Shown here: piece after piece, positions 8,115 to 16,688 of the stretch
How positions within the stretch are numbered: position 1 is the first letter of the stretch
Layout: each line of letters starts with the position of its first letter
Assembly: GCF_026342735.1 (NCBI RefSeq)
Contig: NZ_JAPEMM010000001.1
Span: 4,030,001-4,094,000 of the forward strand
DNA: 64,000 nt
Reading direction: 5' to 3'
DNA from: Streptomyces sp. NBC_00193
GTDB lineage: Bacteria; Actinomycetota; Actinomycetes; Streptomycetales; Streptomycetaceae
Notes under the pieces: model-generated
What the model saw: only the letters and a program-made list of their open reading frames with translations
Databases searched by the model: none
Told to the model about the DNA's origin: nothing
Made by a program: the position numbers and the translations under genes

Positions 8115-9377
8115 ATGGCGCATATGGAGCACACGGGGACCACTCTCATCCTGATCATGTCGATCGCGGTGCTCGCGCCCCTTCTCGCGTACGGGGTCTC
8201 GCGCTGGCTCCCCGTTCCGCTGGTGATCTTCGAGATCGTCCTGGGCGTCCTGGTCGGACCCGACGTCCTCGGCTGGGCGCACTCCACCGACGTCATCGAC
8301 GTGCTCAGCGAGCTCGGGCTCGCGATGCTGATCTTCCTGGCCGGCTACGAGATCCAGTTCGCGCAGGTCAAGGGCGACACCCTGAAACGGTCGGTGTGGG
8401 CCTGGATGGCCGCCCTCGCACTCGGGCTCGGGATCGGACTGCTGCTGTCGGGCGGCGGGTTCGACAAGGGCGTCTACATCGGCACCGCGCTCACCAGCAC
8501 CGCCCTCGGCACGATCCTGCCGGTCCTGCGGGACTCGGGGGACCTCCAGAGCCGGTTCGGCTCGGTGATGATGGCGATGGGTGCGGTCGGCGAGTTCGGG
8601 CCGATCATCGCGATGGCCCTGCTGCTGAGCGGGCGGGCGCCGGGGCAGTCGGCGGCGCTGCTGATCGGCTTCGCGGTGCTCACCGCCGCCGCCGTGTTCT
8701 GGGCGATGCGGCCCAAGCCGCCCTGGTTCGCCCGGGTCATCGCCAAGACCCTGCACAGCAGCGGCCAGTTCGCGGTGCGCCTGGTGGTGCTGATCCTCGT
8801 CGCGTTCCTGGCGCTCTCCGAGGTGCTCGGCCTCGACGTCCTGCTCGGCGCCTTCGCCGCCGGGCTGATCACCCGGCTCGTGCTGCACGGGGCCGCCCCG
8901 GAGAGCAGCGAGGCCGTGTTGTCGAAGGTGGAGGCCATGGGATTCGGCTTCCTGGTGCCGCTGTTCTTCGTGGTCACCGGGATCGAGTTCGACCTGGCCG
9001 CGCTGCTCGGGGGCGGGCGGGTGCTCCTGCTGCTGCCGGTGTTCCTGCTGCTCTTCCTCGTGGTGCGCGGGCTCCCGATGTGGCTCCTGGCCCCCCGGGA
9101 CCTCGGGCGCCGGGACCGGTCGGCGCTGGTGCTGTTCGGTTCCACGGCGCTGCCGCTGGTGGTGGCGATCACCACGCTGGGCGTGCAGGAGGGAAAGCTG
9201 GGGTCGGGGGAGGCCGCGGCGCTGGTCGGGGCCGGGATGGTGTCCGTCCTGGTCTTCCCACTGGTGGGGCTGCGGTTGCGGGCGGGATCCGGTGACGGGT
9301 CCGGGGCGGGATCCGGAGCCGCCGGGCCGGGGTCCGGGGGTGTCGGGCAGATGGTCAGTGAGGAGGAAGCGTGGTGA
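8115..9377 (+). CDS. Kef-type cation/proton antiporter (CPA2 family)
   Basis: A 420-residue membrane protein of the monovalent cation:proton antiporter-2 family, with about a dozen hydrophobic segments. The start 'LILIMSIAVLAPLLAYGVSRWLPVPLVIFEIVLG' and 'ELGLAMLIFLAGYEIQF' are typical of the family's first inverted repeat. 'VFLALSEVLGLDVLLGAFAAGLI' and 'GFGFLVPLFFVVTGIEFDL' are the matching segments of the second. It lacks the C-terminal TrkA-N regulatory domain of KefB/C; instead the last 30 residues are a Gly/Ser linker. ATG 8115 or 8124 could be the start. Its stop overlaps the convergent TetR gene by 23 bp. The ion (K+ or Na+) cannot be told from sequence. Confidence 0.85.
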   Translation: MAHMEHTGTTLILIMSIAVLAPLLAYGVSRWLPVPLVIFEIVLGVLVGPDVLGWAHSTDVIDVLSELGLAMLIFLAGYEIQFAQVKGDTLKRSVWAWMAALALGLGIGLLLSGGGFDKGVYIGTALTSTALGTILPVLRDSGDLQSRFGSVMMAMGAVGEFGPIIAMALLLSGRAPGQSAALLIGFAVLTAAAVFWAMRPKPPWFARVIAKTLHSSGQFAVRLVVLILVAFLALSEVLGLDVLLGAFAAGLITRLVLHGAAPESSEAVLSKVEAMGFGFLVPLFFVVTGIEFDLAALLGGGRVLLLLPVFLLLFLVVRGLPMWLLAPRDLGRRDRSALVLFGSTALPLVVAITTLGVQEGKLGSGEAAALVGAGMVSVLVFPLVGLRLRAGSGDGSGAGSGAAGPGSGGVGQMVSEEEAW

Positions 9378-10110
9378 ACATCGGGTCCAGGTAGCGGAAC
9401 AGGACGGTCTTCAGTTCCGTGACGTAGGCGGCCCGGTCCGCGCCCTCGCTGGCCAGGATCAGTTCGAGCGCGGTCTTGACGATCCCGAGCACCATGTGGG
9501 CGACGTGGGTGAGCTCGGCTTCGGTGGCGGGGGCGCCGTCGGCGGCGGGGGCGACGCAGGCGCGCAGCACCTCCTCGACGCGGGTCAGCATGCCGACGTG
9601 CAGCTCGTCGTGTTCCTGGGAGATGCCGGGGATGCCGGCGCCGTGCATGAGCGCCCAGAAGGCCGGGTTCTCGCAGTTGAAGGCGATGACCGGATCCAGG
9701 ACGGCGTCGAGCAGCTCGGGCAGCGGCCGGTTCAGGTTCTCGGGGAGGAAGGCCCGGCCGTGCGCCTCGTGGGCGCGCTGGAGGAGGTGTCCGCCGAGCT
9801 CTACGGCGATGGCCTCCTTGTTCGGGAAGAACTGGTAGAGCGTGCCCGGGGAGACGCCGGCCTCGCGGGCGATGGCGTTGGTGCTGGCCGCCGCGTAACC
9901 CGTACGGCAGAACACCCCGGCGGCGGCCGCCAGGAGCTGGGCGATCCGGCGCTCACCGCGGGCCTGGCGGCGGCGGGGGGCGGCTTCCGGTGCTGCTTCC
10001 GGCGCGGCCTTCGCGGCGCTCGTGGTCTTCGCAGCCTTCGCGGCCCCGGCGGTCTCCGCGGTCGGTTCTCCCGCTTTGTCCGGACTTTTGGTCCGAGAGG
10101 TCTCCCGCAT
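9355..10110 (-). CDS. TetR-family transcriptional repressor
   Basis: A 251-residue regulator with a 60-residue Ala/Lys-rich N-terminal extension. The TetR helix-turn-helix follows: 'ARGERRIAQLLAAAAGVFCRTGYAAASTNAIAREAGVSPGTLYQFFPNKEAI' in broken form. The alpha-helical ligand-binding domain takes up the rest. ATG 10110 ('MRETSRTK') is preferred; the frame runs to 10227 but that stretch contains the operator region. The gene is divergent from an MMPL exporter, and two tandem imperfect palindromes lie between them, so it most likely represses both itself and the exporter until a lipophilic ligand binds. The ligand is unknown. Confidence 0.88.
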   Translation of the reverse strand: MRETSRTKSPDKAGEPTAETAGAAKAAKTTSAAKAAPEAAPEAAPRRRQARGERRIAQLLAAAAGVFCRTGYAAASTNAIAREAGVSPGTLYQFFPNKEAIAVELGGHLLQRAHEAHGRAFLPENLNRPLPELLDAVLDPVIAFNCENPAFWALMHGAGIPGISQEHDELHVGMLTRVEEVLRACVAPAADGAPATEAELTHVAHMVLGIVKTALELILASEGADRAAYVTELKTVLFRYLDPMFTTLPPH

Positions 10111-10152
10111 GTCCAATCCCTTGCTTCCCGTTGCTTCCCGTGGGTGATTGAC

Positions 10153-10205
10153 AAACGCGAGAGGTCGCTCGCATTCTTGAGAAACGCGAGCGACTGCTCG
10201 TGTTT
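10153..10205. promoter_or_regulatory. Tandem TetR-type operators
   Basis: Two 24-bp copies of one dyad, 29 bp apart. Copy 1 (10153-10176) is AAACGCGAGA-GGTC-GCTCGCATTC. Copy 2 (10182-10205) is AAACGCGAGC-GACT-GCTCGTGTTT and is the more symmetric. They lie in the 141-bp region between the divergent TetR and MMPL genes. Confidence 0.75.
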
Positions 10206-10251
10206 GCCAGTCTAAGTGGCCTGGCAATCACGGTGAAGGGGACACCGAGAC

Positions 10252-12504
10252 ATGTCTCAAGTCAAGAAACCGCCGTCGCCTGGGGAGGGCGGCCGGTGGA
10301 CCGGGTTCGTCACCACACGGCCGAGGCTCTCGCTGCTGCTCGCCCTCGTGGTCACGGCCCTGGCCGTCTTCGCGGGCGGAGGCGTGGCCGACCGGCTCGG
10401 AAGCGGGGGCTGGGAGGACCCCGGCGCCGGCTCCACCTATGCCACCAAGGCGCTGGAGCGCGAGTTCCCCGGCTCCCAGCCCAATCTGCTGCTGCTCGTC
10501 GACGTAGCCGCCGGGGCGGCCGGGGTGGACGACCCCGCCGTCGCCGCCGAGGCCGAGCGGCTGACGGCGCGGCTCGCCGCCGAGCCGGGGGTGACCGGCG
10601 TGGGCTCGTACTGGCGGACCGGGATGCCCACCCTGCGCTCCGAGGACGGCCGCCAGGCCCTGATAGCCGCCCGGGTGCTCGGCGACGAGAAGACGGCCAA
10701 CGCCGTCCTGGACCGGATCGTGCCGAGCTACCGCGGCGAGCACGGACCGCTGAAGGTGTCCCTCGGCGGCCCCGCCGCCGTCCAGCGCGAGGTGACCTCC
10801 ACCATCCAGGAGGACCTGCTGCGCGCCGAGCTGATCGCCCTGCCCGTGACGCTCATCCTGCTCGTCCTCGTCTTCGGCAGCGCCATCGCGGCCCTGCTGC
10901 CCCTCGGTGTCGGCATCGTCGCCATCATCGGAACCAATGCCGTGCTGCGCGGACTCACCGAGTTCACCGACGTCTCCGTCTTCGCGCAGAACCTGACCAC
11001 CGCCCTCGGACTCGGCCTCGCCGTCGACTACGCCCTGTTCATCGTGCGGAGGTTCCGCGAGGAGCTGGCCGCCGGGCGCGACCCGGTCGCGGCCGTCGGA
11101 GTCACCCTGCGGACCGCCGGGCGGACGGTCCTGTTCTCGGCGCTGACCGTGGCCGTCGCCCTCTCGGCCATGCTCTTCTTCCCGATGTACTTCCTGCGCT
11201 CCTTCGCCTACGCCGGAGTCGCGGTCGTCCTGCTCGCCGCCGCGGCCGCGCTCATCGTGCTGCCCGCGGCACTGGTGCTGCTGGGCGAGCGGGTCAACTC
11301 CTTCGACCTGCGCCGGCTGTGGCGCCGGGCCGGACCGGCCGGGAGCGACCCGGGACGGGCCGGAGGCGGGCGCGGCTGGGCCCGGCTGACCGACCTGGTG
11401 ATGCGCCGGGCCCCGGTGTTCGCCGTGGCCACCACGGCCGGACTGCTGCTGCTCGGACTGCCCTTCCTCGGAGTGAAGTTCGGCACCGTGGACGACCGGC
11501 AGCTGCCGGTGACCGCCGAATCCCACGTGGTGCAGCAGCACATCCGCGAAGGCTTCCCGGGCAGCCCCGGCGGAGCACTGACCGTGCTGACCGAGGGAGC
11601 CTCCGGCGCCGCCGATCTCGACGCCTACAAGCAGCGGGTGGCGGCCCTGCCCGGAGTGCTGGGGGTGGAAGGACCGGTGAGTTCGGCCTCCGGCACCGGA
11701 TACGCCTACTTCTCGGTGCTCACCAAGGGCGAGGAAGTCGGACAGGAGACTCAGGACCTGGTGGGCCTGGTCAGGGCGGTGGACGCACCCTTCGACAGGG
11801 CGGTGACCGGACAGGCCGCGGTGCTCGTCGACGCCCGCGACGCCATAGCCGAGAAACTGCCCCTGGCCCTGGCCGTCGTGGTGCTGGCCACCCTGCTCCT
11901 GGTCTTCCTGCTCACCGGGAGCCTGCTGATACCCCTCCAGGCGGTGCTGCTCAACGCGCTGAGCCTGACCGCGATGTTCGGGGCGGTGGTGTGGGTGTTC
12001 CAGGAGGGCCACCTCTCCGGACTGCTGTCCTTCACCTCCACCGGAGACATCGAGACCACCCTGCCCGTGCTGATGTTCTGCATCGCCTTCGGACTCTCCA
12101 TGGACTACGGGGTGTTCCTCATATCCCGCATCAAGGAGGAGTACGACCGGACCGGGGACCACGAGGGCGCGGTGCGCGCCGGGCTGACCCGCACGGGTGG
12201 ACTGATCACCGCCGCGGCCGTGATCCTGGCGGTGGTGATGGTCGCCATCGGCAGCTCGCGGGTGACCAACACCAAGATGCTGGGCCTGGGAATCGCCCTG
12301 GCCGTGCTGATGGACGCGATGGTCGTGCGCAGCCTGCTGGTTCCGGCGGTGATGAAGCTGACCGGGAAGGCCACCTGGTGGGCGCCTGCGCCGCTGCGCC
12401 GACTGCACGAGCGCTTCGGGCTGAGCGAGGGGGAGCCGGCGCCGACCGCCGGGCAGTCCGAGCCCGAGACCGAGCCCGCGCCCGTGCCCGCAGGGAGCCG
12501 CTAG
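10252..12504 (+). CDS. MMPL-family RND transporter
   Basis: A 750-residue membrane exporter of the MMPL branch of the RND superfamily, driven by the proton gradient. It has two repeats, each with one helix, a large extracytoplasmic domain and five more helices. The conserved core of repeat 1 is 'LTTALGLGLAVDYALFIVRRFREEL', and that of repeat 2 is 'MFCIAFGLSMDYGVFLISRIKEEYDRTG'. Both carry the GLxxDY residues of the proton relay. Typical cargo is lipid, siderophore, pigment or drug, but sequence does not identify it here. The C-terminus is a short Pro/Glu-rich tail. It is transcribed away from the TetR gene over a double operator. Hairpins follow the stop. Confidence 0.9.
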   Translation: MSQVKKPPSPGEGGRWTGFVTTRPRLSLLLALVVTALAVFAGGGVADRLGSGGWEDPGAGSTYATKALEREFPGSQPNLLLLVDVAAGAAGVDDPAVAAEAERLTARLAAEPGVTGVGSYWRTGMPTLRSEDGRQALIAARVLGDEKTANAVLDRIVPSYRGEHGPLKVSLGGPAAVQREVTSTIQEDLLRAELIALPVTLILLVLVFGSAIAALLPLGVGIVAIIGTNAVLRGLTEFTDVSVFAQNLTTALGLGLAVDYALFIVRRFREELAAGRDPVAAVGVTLRTAGRTVLFSALTVAVALSAMLFFPMYFLRSFAYAGVAVVLLAAAAALIVLPAALVLLGERVNSFDLRRLWRRAGPAGSDPGRAGGGRGWARLTDLVMRRAPVFAVATTAGLLLLGLPFLGVKFGTVDDRQLPVTAESHVVQQHIREGFPGSPGGALTVLTEGASGAADLDAYKQRVAALPGVLGVEGPVSSASGTGYAYFSVLTKGEEVGQETQDLVGLVRAVDAPFDRAVTGQAAVLVDARDAIAEKLPLALAVVVLATLLLVFLLTGSLLIPLQAVLLNALSLTAMFGAVVWVFQEGHLSGLLSFTSTGDIETTLPVLMFCIAFGLSMDYGVFLISRIKEEYDRTGDHEGAVRAGLTRTGGLITAAAVILAVVMVAIGSSRVTNTKMLGLGIALAVLMDAMVVRSLLVPAVMKLTGKATWWAPAPLRRLHERFGLSEGEPAPTAGQSEPETEPAPVPAGSR

Positions 12505-12536
12505 CGGACGGGGCCCGGGAGGGTCCCGTCCTGGAC

Positions 12537-12566
12537 CGGACGCCGCGTCAGTCCTCGCGGCGTCCG
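12537..12566. terminator. Bidirectional hairpin terminator
   Basis: Perfect 11-bp stem CGGACGCCGCG (12537-12547) / CGCGGCGTCCG (12556-12566) with an 8-nt loop. It overlaps the last codons and stop of the HTH gene and faces the end of the MMPL gene. A weaker GGACGGG/CCCGTCC hairpin lies at 12506-12531. Confidence 0.7.
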
Positions 12567-12748
12567 CGGTTGCCGGGCCGGCGCGCCACCCAGGCGCGGA
12601 TGGTGTCGGCGTACCAGTAGGGCTTGCCGCCCTCCACGTGGTCGGGAGCGGGCAGCAGCCCGTGCTTGCGGTAGGAGCGCACCGTGTCCGGCTGGACCCG
12701 GATGTGAGCGGCGATCTCCTTGTACGACCACAGCTGTCGGTCGCTCAT
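12548..12748 (-). CDS. Small MerR/excisionase-like helix-turn-helix protein
   Basis: A 66-residue DNA-binding protein. 'SYKEIAAHIRVQPDTVRSYRKHGLLPAPDHVEGGKPYWYADTI' has the winged-helix pattern of MerR/excisionase-like HTH proteins: a first helix, a turn with 'VQPDTVRSY', then a wing ending in an aromatic 'YWY'. ATG 12748 is used because GAGGTGTCGAGG lies directly in front; the frame stays open to 12817 without homology. There is no effector domain, so it probably acts as a simple DNA-binding or architectural regulator. Its C-terminus ends in a basic 'RRPGNRGRRED' tail. It is transcribed convergently to the MMPL gene. Confidence 0.8.
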   Translation of the reverse strand: MSDRQLWSYKEIAAHIRVQPDTVRSYRKHGLLPAPDHVEGGKPYWYADTIRAWVARRPGNRGRRED

Positions 12749-12995
12749 CCTCGACACCTCCTTGTCCACGCCGCGGGGCCGGCCGGGAGGCCGTCGGGGG
12801 AACCGGCGCGTGGACACTGACGATCACTCAGGTTGTGCCCGGGGAACGACGCAGGGTGAGGTCAGGGGAGGGCCTGTCGTCCGGCTGTGACGGAAGACCC
12901 GCGTAATGCGGACATGTGTGACACCCCGACGACCCCCGTGACGCAGGTGGCACACAGGGCGCGGGCGGCATCCCCGATCACGCCCCGCTCGCCCG

Positions 12996-13532
12996 CTACA
13001 TCGGGAGGGAGAACAGCCGTACCGGCCCCGAGGGCCAGATCGCGTCATCGTGCAGCGGGATCACCATGGTGCGGAGCGGCATGGCGACCAAGCGGTCTCC
13101 GGGTTGTTCGACGTGGACGTCCTCGTCGAGCAGGTGCCATCCGAGGCGCTCGTACAGCGGCACGAGCGGCGGCCGGCAGAACAGGAGCGCGTGCCGCGGG
13201 CCCATCGTGCGTGCGTGGCGCAGTGCGGCCGCGAGGACGAGCCGTGCCAGTCCGCGACCGCGCACGTCGGGGGCGACGGCCACTCCTCCGACGCCCACCA
13301 CCTCCGTCTCGGTGCCGCCGATCGCAACGGGCAGCCGGAGCAGGCCCGCGTGGGCCAGCAACCGGTCGTCGGAGGTGACGCCGAAGTGTTCCTCCTTCGG
13401 CAGCCACGTCAAGCCGGCCGCGCTCACGCCGAACGGGTCGGCGCCGCCACCGAGGATCTCGTCCTGTTCCGTTTTCGTGTACCGGGAAAGTCGCATCGCG
13501 ACCGGGATCGCGGAGGAAGGTATCTCGGGCAT
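12996..13532 (-). CDS. GNAT-family N-acetyltransferase
   Basis: A 178-residue GCN5-related acetyltransferase. The acetyl-CoA binding motif A is visible as 'VGGVAVAPDVRGRGLARLVLAAALRHA', with the R/Q-x-x-G-x-G/A loop present as RGRGLA. Motif B follows as 'LFCRPPLVPLYERLGWHLL'. An N-terminal segment with 'EILGGGADPFGVSAAGLTWLPKEEHFGV' may shape the acceptor site. The acceptor substrate cannot be predicted. ATG 13532 is chosen over the open upstream frame because GGGGGA precedes it. It is the gene just downstream of iolG on the minus strand, but 64 bp separate them and no functional link is evident. Confidence 0.82.
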   Translation of the reverse strand: MPEIPSSAIPVAMRLSRYTKTEQDEILGGGADPFGVSAAGLTWLPKEEHFGVTSDDRLLAHAGLLRLPVAIGGTETEVVGVGGVAVAPDVRGRGLARLVLAAALRHARTMGPRHALLFCRPPLVPLYERLGWHLLDEDVHVEQPGDRLVAMPLRTMVIPLHDDAIWPSGPVRLFSLPM

Positions 13533-13596
13533 TCCCCCATGATGCCCCGTTGGTCGGAGACCGGCCGTGGGCGCGTCCCTGGTCCGGGCGGCCGGA

Positions 13597-14619
13597 TCAG
13601 CGGTACAGAGAGGGGCGTTCGGCCAGTTCGACCGGGGTCCGTACGCCACTGTGCGCCGCGGTGAGGCCCGCCTCGGAGACGGCCGCCGCCGCGTAGCCGT
13701 CCCACGCGTCGGGACCGTCCACGCGGCCCAGCGCGGCCGCGGCGACCCAGCGGCGCAGCTGGCGGTCGTAGGCGTCGGCGAAGCGGACCGTGAAGTCCTG
13801 GTCGATCTCCCCGCCCCACCGGCCCGCAGACTGGACGACCATCGCGTGGCCGTCGCCGATCCGGGCGGTGCCGGACTCGCCCACCGCCTCGCACTGCACC
13901 TGGTAGCCGAAGCCGCAGTTGACGAAGATCTCCACGTCGACCACGGCCCCTCCGGAGGTCTCCATGAGGACGAACCGGGGATCGCGCAGCCCCTCGCGGG
14001 CGGCCGAGGCGGCCGAGGACGGCGTCGGGGAGAGCACGGTCACCGCCGTGATCTCCTGGCCCAGCAGCCAGCGGGCCGCGTCCACCTCGTGCACCACCGA
14101 ATCGGTGATCAGCATGTCGCTGGTGAAGAAGGACGGCGAAGCGGCGTTGCGGTGCCGGCAGTGCAGGAACAGCGGCCGCCCGATGCCGCCCGCGTCGAGC
14201 AGCTCCTTGAGCCGCGCGTACTCGGCGTCGTAGCGCCGCATGAAGCCGACCTGGACGAGCCGGCGGCCCAGCCGCGCCTCCGCCTCCATGATCCGCAGGG
14301 CGCCCGCCGGATCGGGGGTCAGCGGCTTCTCGCAGAGCACCGGCAGCCCCCGCTCCAGCGCGTGCAGGATCGCTTCCTCATGGGCGGGCCCGGGCGAGGC
14401 GATCAGGACGGCGTCCACCCCGGGCGCCGCTATCGCGGCCGCCGGATCGGTGTGCGCGCTCGCCCCCTCCAGGCCGGCCGCGACCTCCTTGACCCGGTCC
14501 CCGTCCGGGTCGGCCACGGCCACCACCCGGGCCCCGCCGACCGTCCGCCCGAAGCGGCGGACGTGGTCGGAGCCCATCTTCCCGGTACCGATGACGGCGA
14601 TGCCGAGCGTGCTGGTCAT
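13597..14619 (-). CDS. iolG: Inositol 2-dehydrogenase-like Gfo/Idh/MocA oxidoreductase
   Basis: A 340-residue NAD(P)-dependent dehydrogenase. The Rossmann fold starts at once with 'GIAVIGTGKMGSDHVRRF', and the family signature 'VLCEKPLTPDPAGAL' carries the catalytic lysine near residue 95. Conserved 'VGFMRRYDAEYARLK' and 'HEVDAARWLLG' follow in the C-terminal alpha/beta domain. These details and the neighbouring iol genes point to myo-inositol 2-dehydrogenase, which makes scyllo-inosose, the first step of inositol breakdown. Related sugar dehydrogenases cannot be excluded from sequence alone. The gene runs opposite to iolC-B-D-mmsA and 53 bp downstream of the IolE-like gene. Confidence 0.85.
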   Translation of the reverse strand: MTSTLGIAVIGTGKMGSDHVRRFGRTVGGARVVAVADPDGDRVKEVAAGLEGASAHTDPAAAIAAPGVDAVLIASPGPAHEEAILHALERGLPVLCEKPLTPDPAGALRIMEAEARLGRRLVQVGFMRRYDAEYARLKELLDAGGIGRPLFLHCRHRNAASPSFFTSDMLITDSVVHEVDAARWLLGQEITAVTVLSPTPSSAASAAREGLRDPRFVLMETSGGAVVDVEIFVNCGFGYQVQCEAVGESGTARIGDGHAMVVQSAGRWGGEIDQDFTVRFADAYDRQLRRWVAAAALGRVDGPDAWDGYAAAAVSEAGLTAAHSGVRTPVELAERPSLYR

Positions 14620-14672
14620 GTTCTGTTTCCTCCACGAGGGTGCGTACGGCAGGGACGGCCGGGGGACCCGGT

Positions 14673-15587
14673 TCAGCGGGCGCCGCAGGAGCGCAGGTAC
14701 GCGCGGGTGCGGCGGGCGATCGGCAGCGGCCGGTCGGGCGGGCACGGGTACATGTCCTGCTCCACGATGGCGAACAGGTCCACGCCGAGCCGCTCGGCGG
14801 CCGCCAGCACCGGTTCCAGCGCGGGCACCCCCGCAGGAGGCTCGCACATCACCCCGCGGGCCACCGCCGGCCCGAAGGGAACCTGGTCCCGCACGACTTC
14901 GGCGAGGATCCGCGGATCGACCTGCTTGAGGTGGAGGTAGCCGATCCGCTCGCCGAACGTCTCGATCGCCCGGACGCTGTCGCCGCCGCAGTACGCGTAG
15001 TGCCCGGTGTCCAGGCAGAGGGAGACCAGCGCGGGATCGGTGGCGTCGAGGAAGCGCGCCACGTTCTCGGGGGTGTCGATGTGCGTGTCCGCGTGCGGGT
15101 GGACGACGATCCGCAGCCCGTACTCGTCCTGGACCCGCTTCCCCAGCCGCTCGGTCTGCGCGGTCAGTTCGCGCCAGCCCTCCGGGGTGAGGGTGCGGTC
15201 CTCCAGCACCTCACCGGTCTTGTCGTCCCGCCAGAAGGACGGGATCACGACGAGGTGCGCCGCGCCCACGGCCCGGGTGAGCTCCGCGATCCGCGACACG
15301 TGCTCCCAGGTGTCCTCCCACACGGCGGGCCCGTGATGGAGTCCGGTGAAGACGGTTCCCGCGGAGACCCGCAGGCCGCGCGCCCCGATCTCGTCGGCGA
15401 GCCGGACGGGATCGGTGGGGAGATAGCCGTAGGGACCGAGCTCGATCCACTCGTACCCGGCTTCGGCGACCTCGTCGAGGAACCGCTCCCACGGGGTCTG
15501 CCGGGGATCGTCGGGGAACCAGACCCCCCAGGAGTCCGGAGCCGAGCCGACGCGGATACGGGTCAACGCGGGTGGTGAGGACGTCAT
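14673..15587 (-). CDS. IolE/IolH-like sugar phosphate isomerase/epimerase (inositol catabolism)
   Basis: A 304-residue AP-endonuclease-2-like TIM barrel. The N-terminal 'VGSAPDSWGVWFPDDPRQ' and the metal-binding pattern 'VVHPHADTHIDTPENV', 'SLCLDTGHYAYCGGD', 'YLHLKQVD' belong to the IolE/IolH group. IolE dehydrates scyllo-inosose to the trihydroxycyclohexane-dione that IolD hydrolyses. Because no other IolE candidate is present, the 2-keto-myo-inositol dehydratase role is the best guess; an IolH- or IolI-like isomerase is the alternative. It is first of a two-gene minus-strand unit with iolG, divergent from iolC across 60 bp. Confidence 0.75.
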   Translation of the reverse strand: MTSSPPALTRIRVGSAPDSWGVWFPDDPRQTPWERFLDEVAEAGYEWIELGPYGYLPTDPVRLADEIGARGLRVSAGTVFTGLHHGPAVWEDTWEHVSRIAELTRAVGAAHLVVIPSFWRDDKTGEVLEDRTLTPEGWRELTAQTERLGKRVQDEYGLRIVVHPHADTHIDTPENVARFLDATDPALVSLCLDTGHYAYCGGDSVRAIETFGERIGYLHLKQVDPRILAEVVRDQVPFGPAVARGVMCEPPAGVPALEPVLAAAERLGVDLFAIVEQDMYPCPPDRPLPIARRTRAYLRSCGAR

Positions 15588-15647
15588 ACGGCCACCTTAG
15601 GGTGCGAGGCTCTTGGGTACGGGGAGCACTCGGTCGGGAGGAATGGT

Positions 15648-16688
15648 GTGGTGATGGCTGCGGATCCGTTGGCGTTCGACCTGATCACGATGGGCCGGAT
15701 CGGGGTGGATCTCTACCCCCTGAAGACGGGCGTACCGCTCGGCGAGGCGGACACCTTCGGGAAGTTCCTGGGGGGTTCCCCGACCAACGTCGCCGTCGCG
15801 GCGGCCCGGCTGGGCCGGCGGACGGCGGTGATCACCCGGACCGGCGCGGACCCCTTCGGCGCGTATCTCCGGTCGGAACTGCGCGGGTTCGGGGTGGACG
15901 ACCGGTGGGCCGGGGAGGTGGCGGCCTATCCGACGCCGGTCACCTTCTGCGAGATCTTCCCGCCGGACGACTTCCCGCTGTACTTCTACCGCTACCCGAA
16001 GGCGCCGGACCTGGAGATCGCCGCGGACGAGCTCGACCTCGACGCGGTGCGGGCGGCGCGGGTGTTCTGGATGACCGGCACCGGGCTCAGCGCGGAGCCG
16101 AGCCGGACGGCCACCCTGGCCGCGCTGGAGGCGCGAGGCAGAAGCCCGCTCACGGTGTTCGACCTGGACTGGCGCCCGATGCTGTGGCCGTCCGGCGAGG
16201 GGGCCGGGGCCGGAGCGGCGCCCGAGGGCGCGACCGCTGGACCGGGGGCCGGGGCCGGAGCCGAGGCCGGGCCGGGGGAGTGGTACCGCCGGGCGCTGTC
16301 CCTCGCCACCGTGGCCGTGGGCAACGCACAGGAGTGCGCGATCGCCACCGGCGAGACCGAGCCGTACGCGGCCGCGCGGGCGCTGCTCGCGGCCGGGGTG
16401 GGGCTGGCGGTGGTCAAGCGCGGCCCGGCAGGCGTGCTGGCGGTCCACCGCGACGGGACGGCGGTGGAGGCCGCGCCGGTGCCGGTGACCGTCGTCAACG
16501 GGCTCGGCGCGGGCGATGCCTTCGGCGGGGCCCTGTGCCACGGGCTGCTCGCGGGATGGGAGTTGGAGCGGGTGATCCGCTACGCGAACGCGGCCGGGGC
16601 GATCGTGGCCTCGCGGCTGGCCTGTTCGACCGCGATGCCGTTCGCGGAGGAAGTCGAGGAGGTGCTCGGCCGTGCCGGTGGTGTCTGA
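15648..16688 (+). CDS. iolC: 5-dehydro-2-deoxygluconokinase IolC (PfkB family)
   Basis: A 346-residue ribokinase-like sugar kinase that phosphorylates 5-keto-2-deoxygluconate in inositol catabolism. The N-terminal 'LITMGRIGVDLYPLKTGV' and 'FLGGSPTNVAVAAARLGRRTAVITRTG' are distinctive for IolC. The PfkB signature 2 with the catalytic aspartate is 'NGLGAGDAFGGALCHGL'. Between 'DLDWRPMLW' and 'EWYRRALSLATV' lies about 28 residues of Gly/Ala/Pro/Glu low complexity, longer than usual. GTG 15648 follows GGGAGGA with good spacing; GTG 15651 or ATG 15654 are also possible. It is first in iolC-iolB-iolD-mmsA and its end overlaps iolB by 17 bp. Confidence 0.93.
   Translation: MVMAADPLAFDLITMGRIGVDLYPLKTGVPLGEADTFGKFLGGSPTNVAVAAARLGRRTAVITRTGADPFGAYLRSELRGFGVDDRWAGEVAAYPTPVTFCEIFPPDDFPLYFYRYPKAPDLEIAADELDLDAVRAARVFWMTGTGLSAEPSRTATLAALEARGRSPLTVFDLDWRPMLWPSGEGAGAGAAPEGATAGPGAGAGAEAGPGEWYRRALSLATVAVGNAQECAIATGETEPYAAARALLAAGVGLAVVKRGPAGVLAVHRDGTAVEAAPVPVTVVNGLGAGDAFGGALCHGLLAGWELERVIRYANAAGAIVASRLACSTAMPFAEEVEEVLGRAGGV

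Noticed and set aside
9355..10227. A longer TetR protein starting at 10227
   Set aside because: The extra 39 codons cover the tandem operators and have no conserved content, so ATG 10110 is preferred.
12824..13048. A small Arg-rich frame between the HTH and GNAT genes
   Set aside because: No ribosome-binding site, no homology, and basic low-complexity content typical of chance frames in GC-rich spacer.
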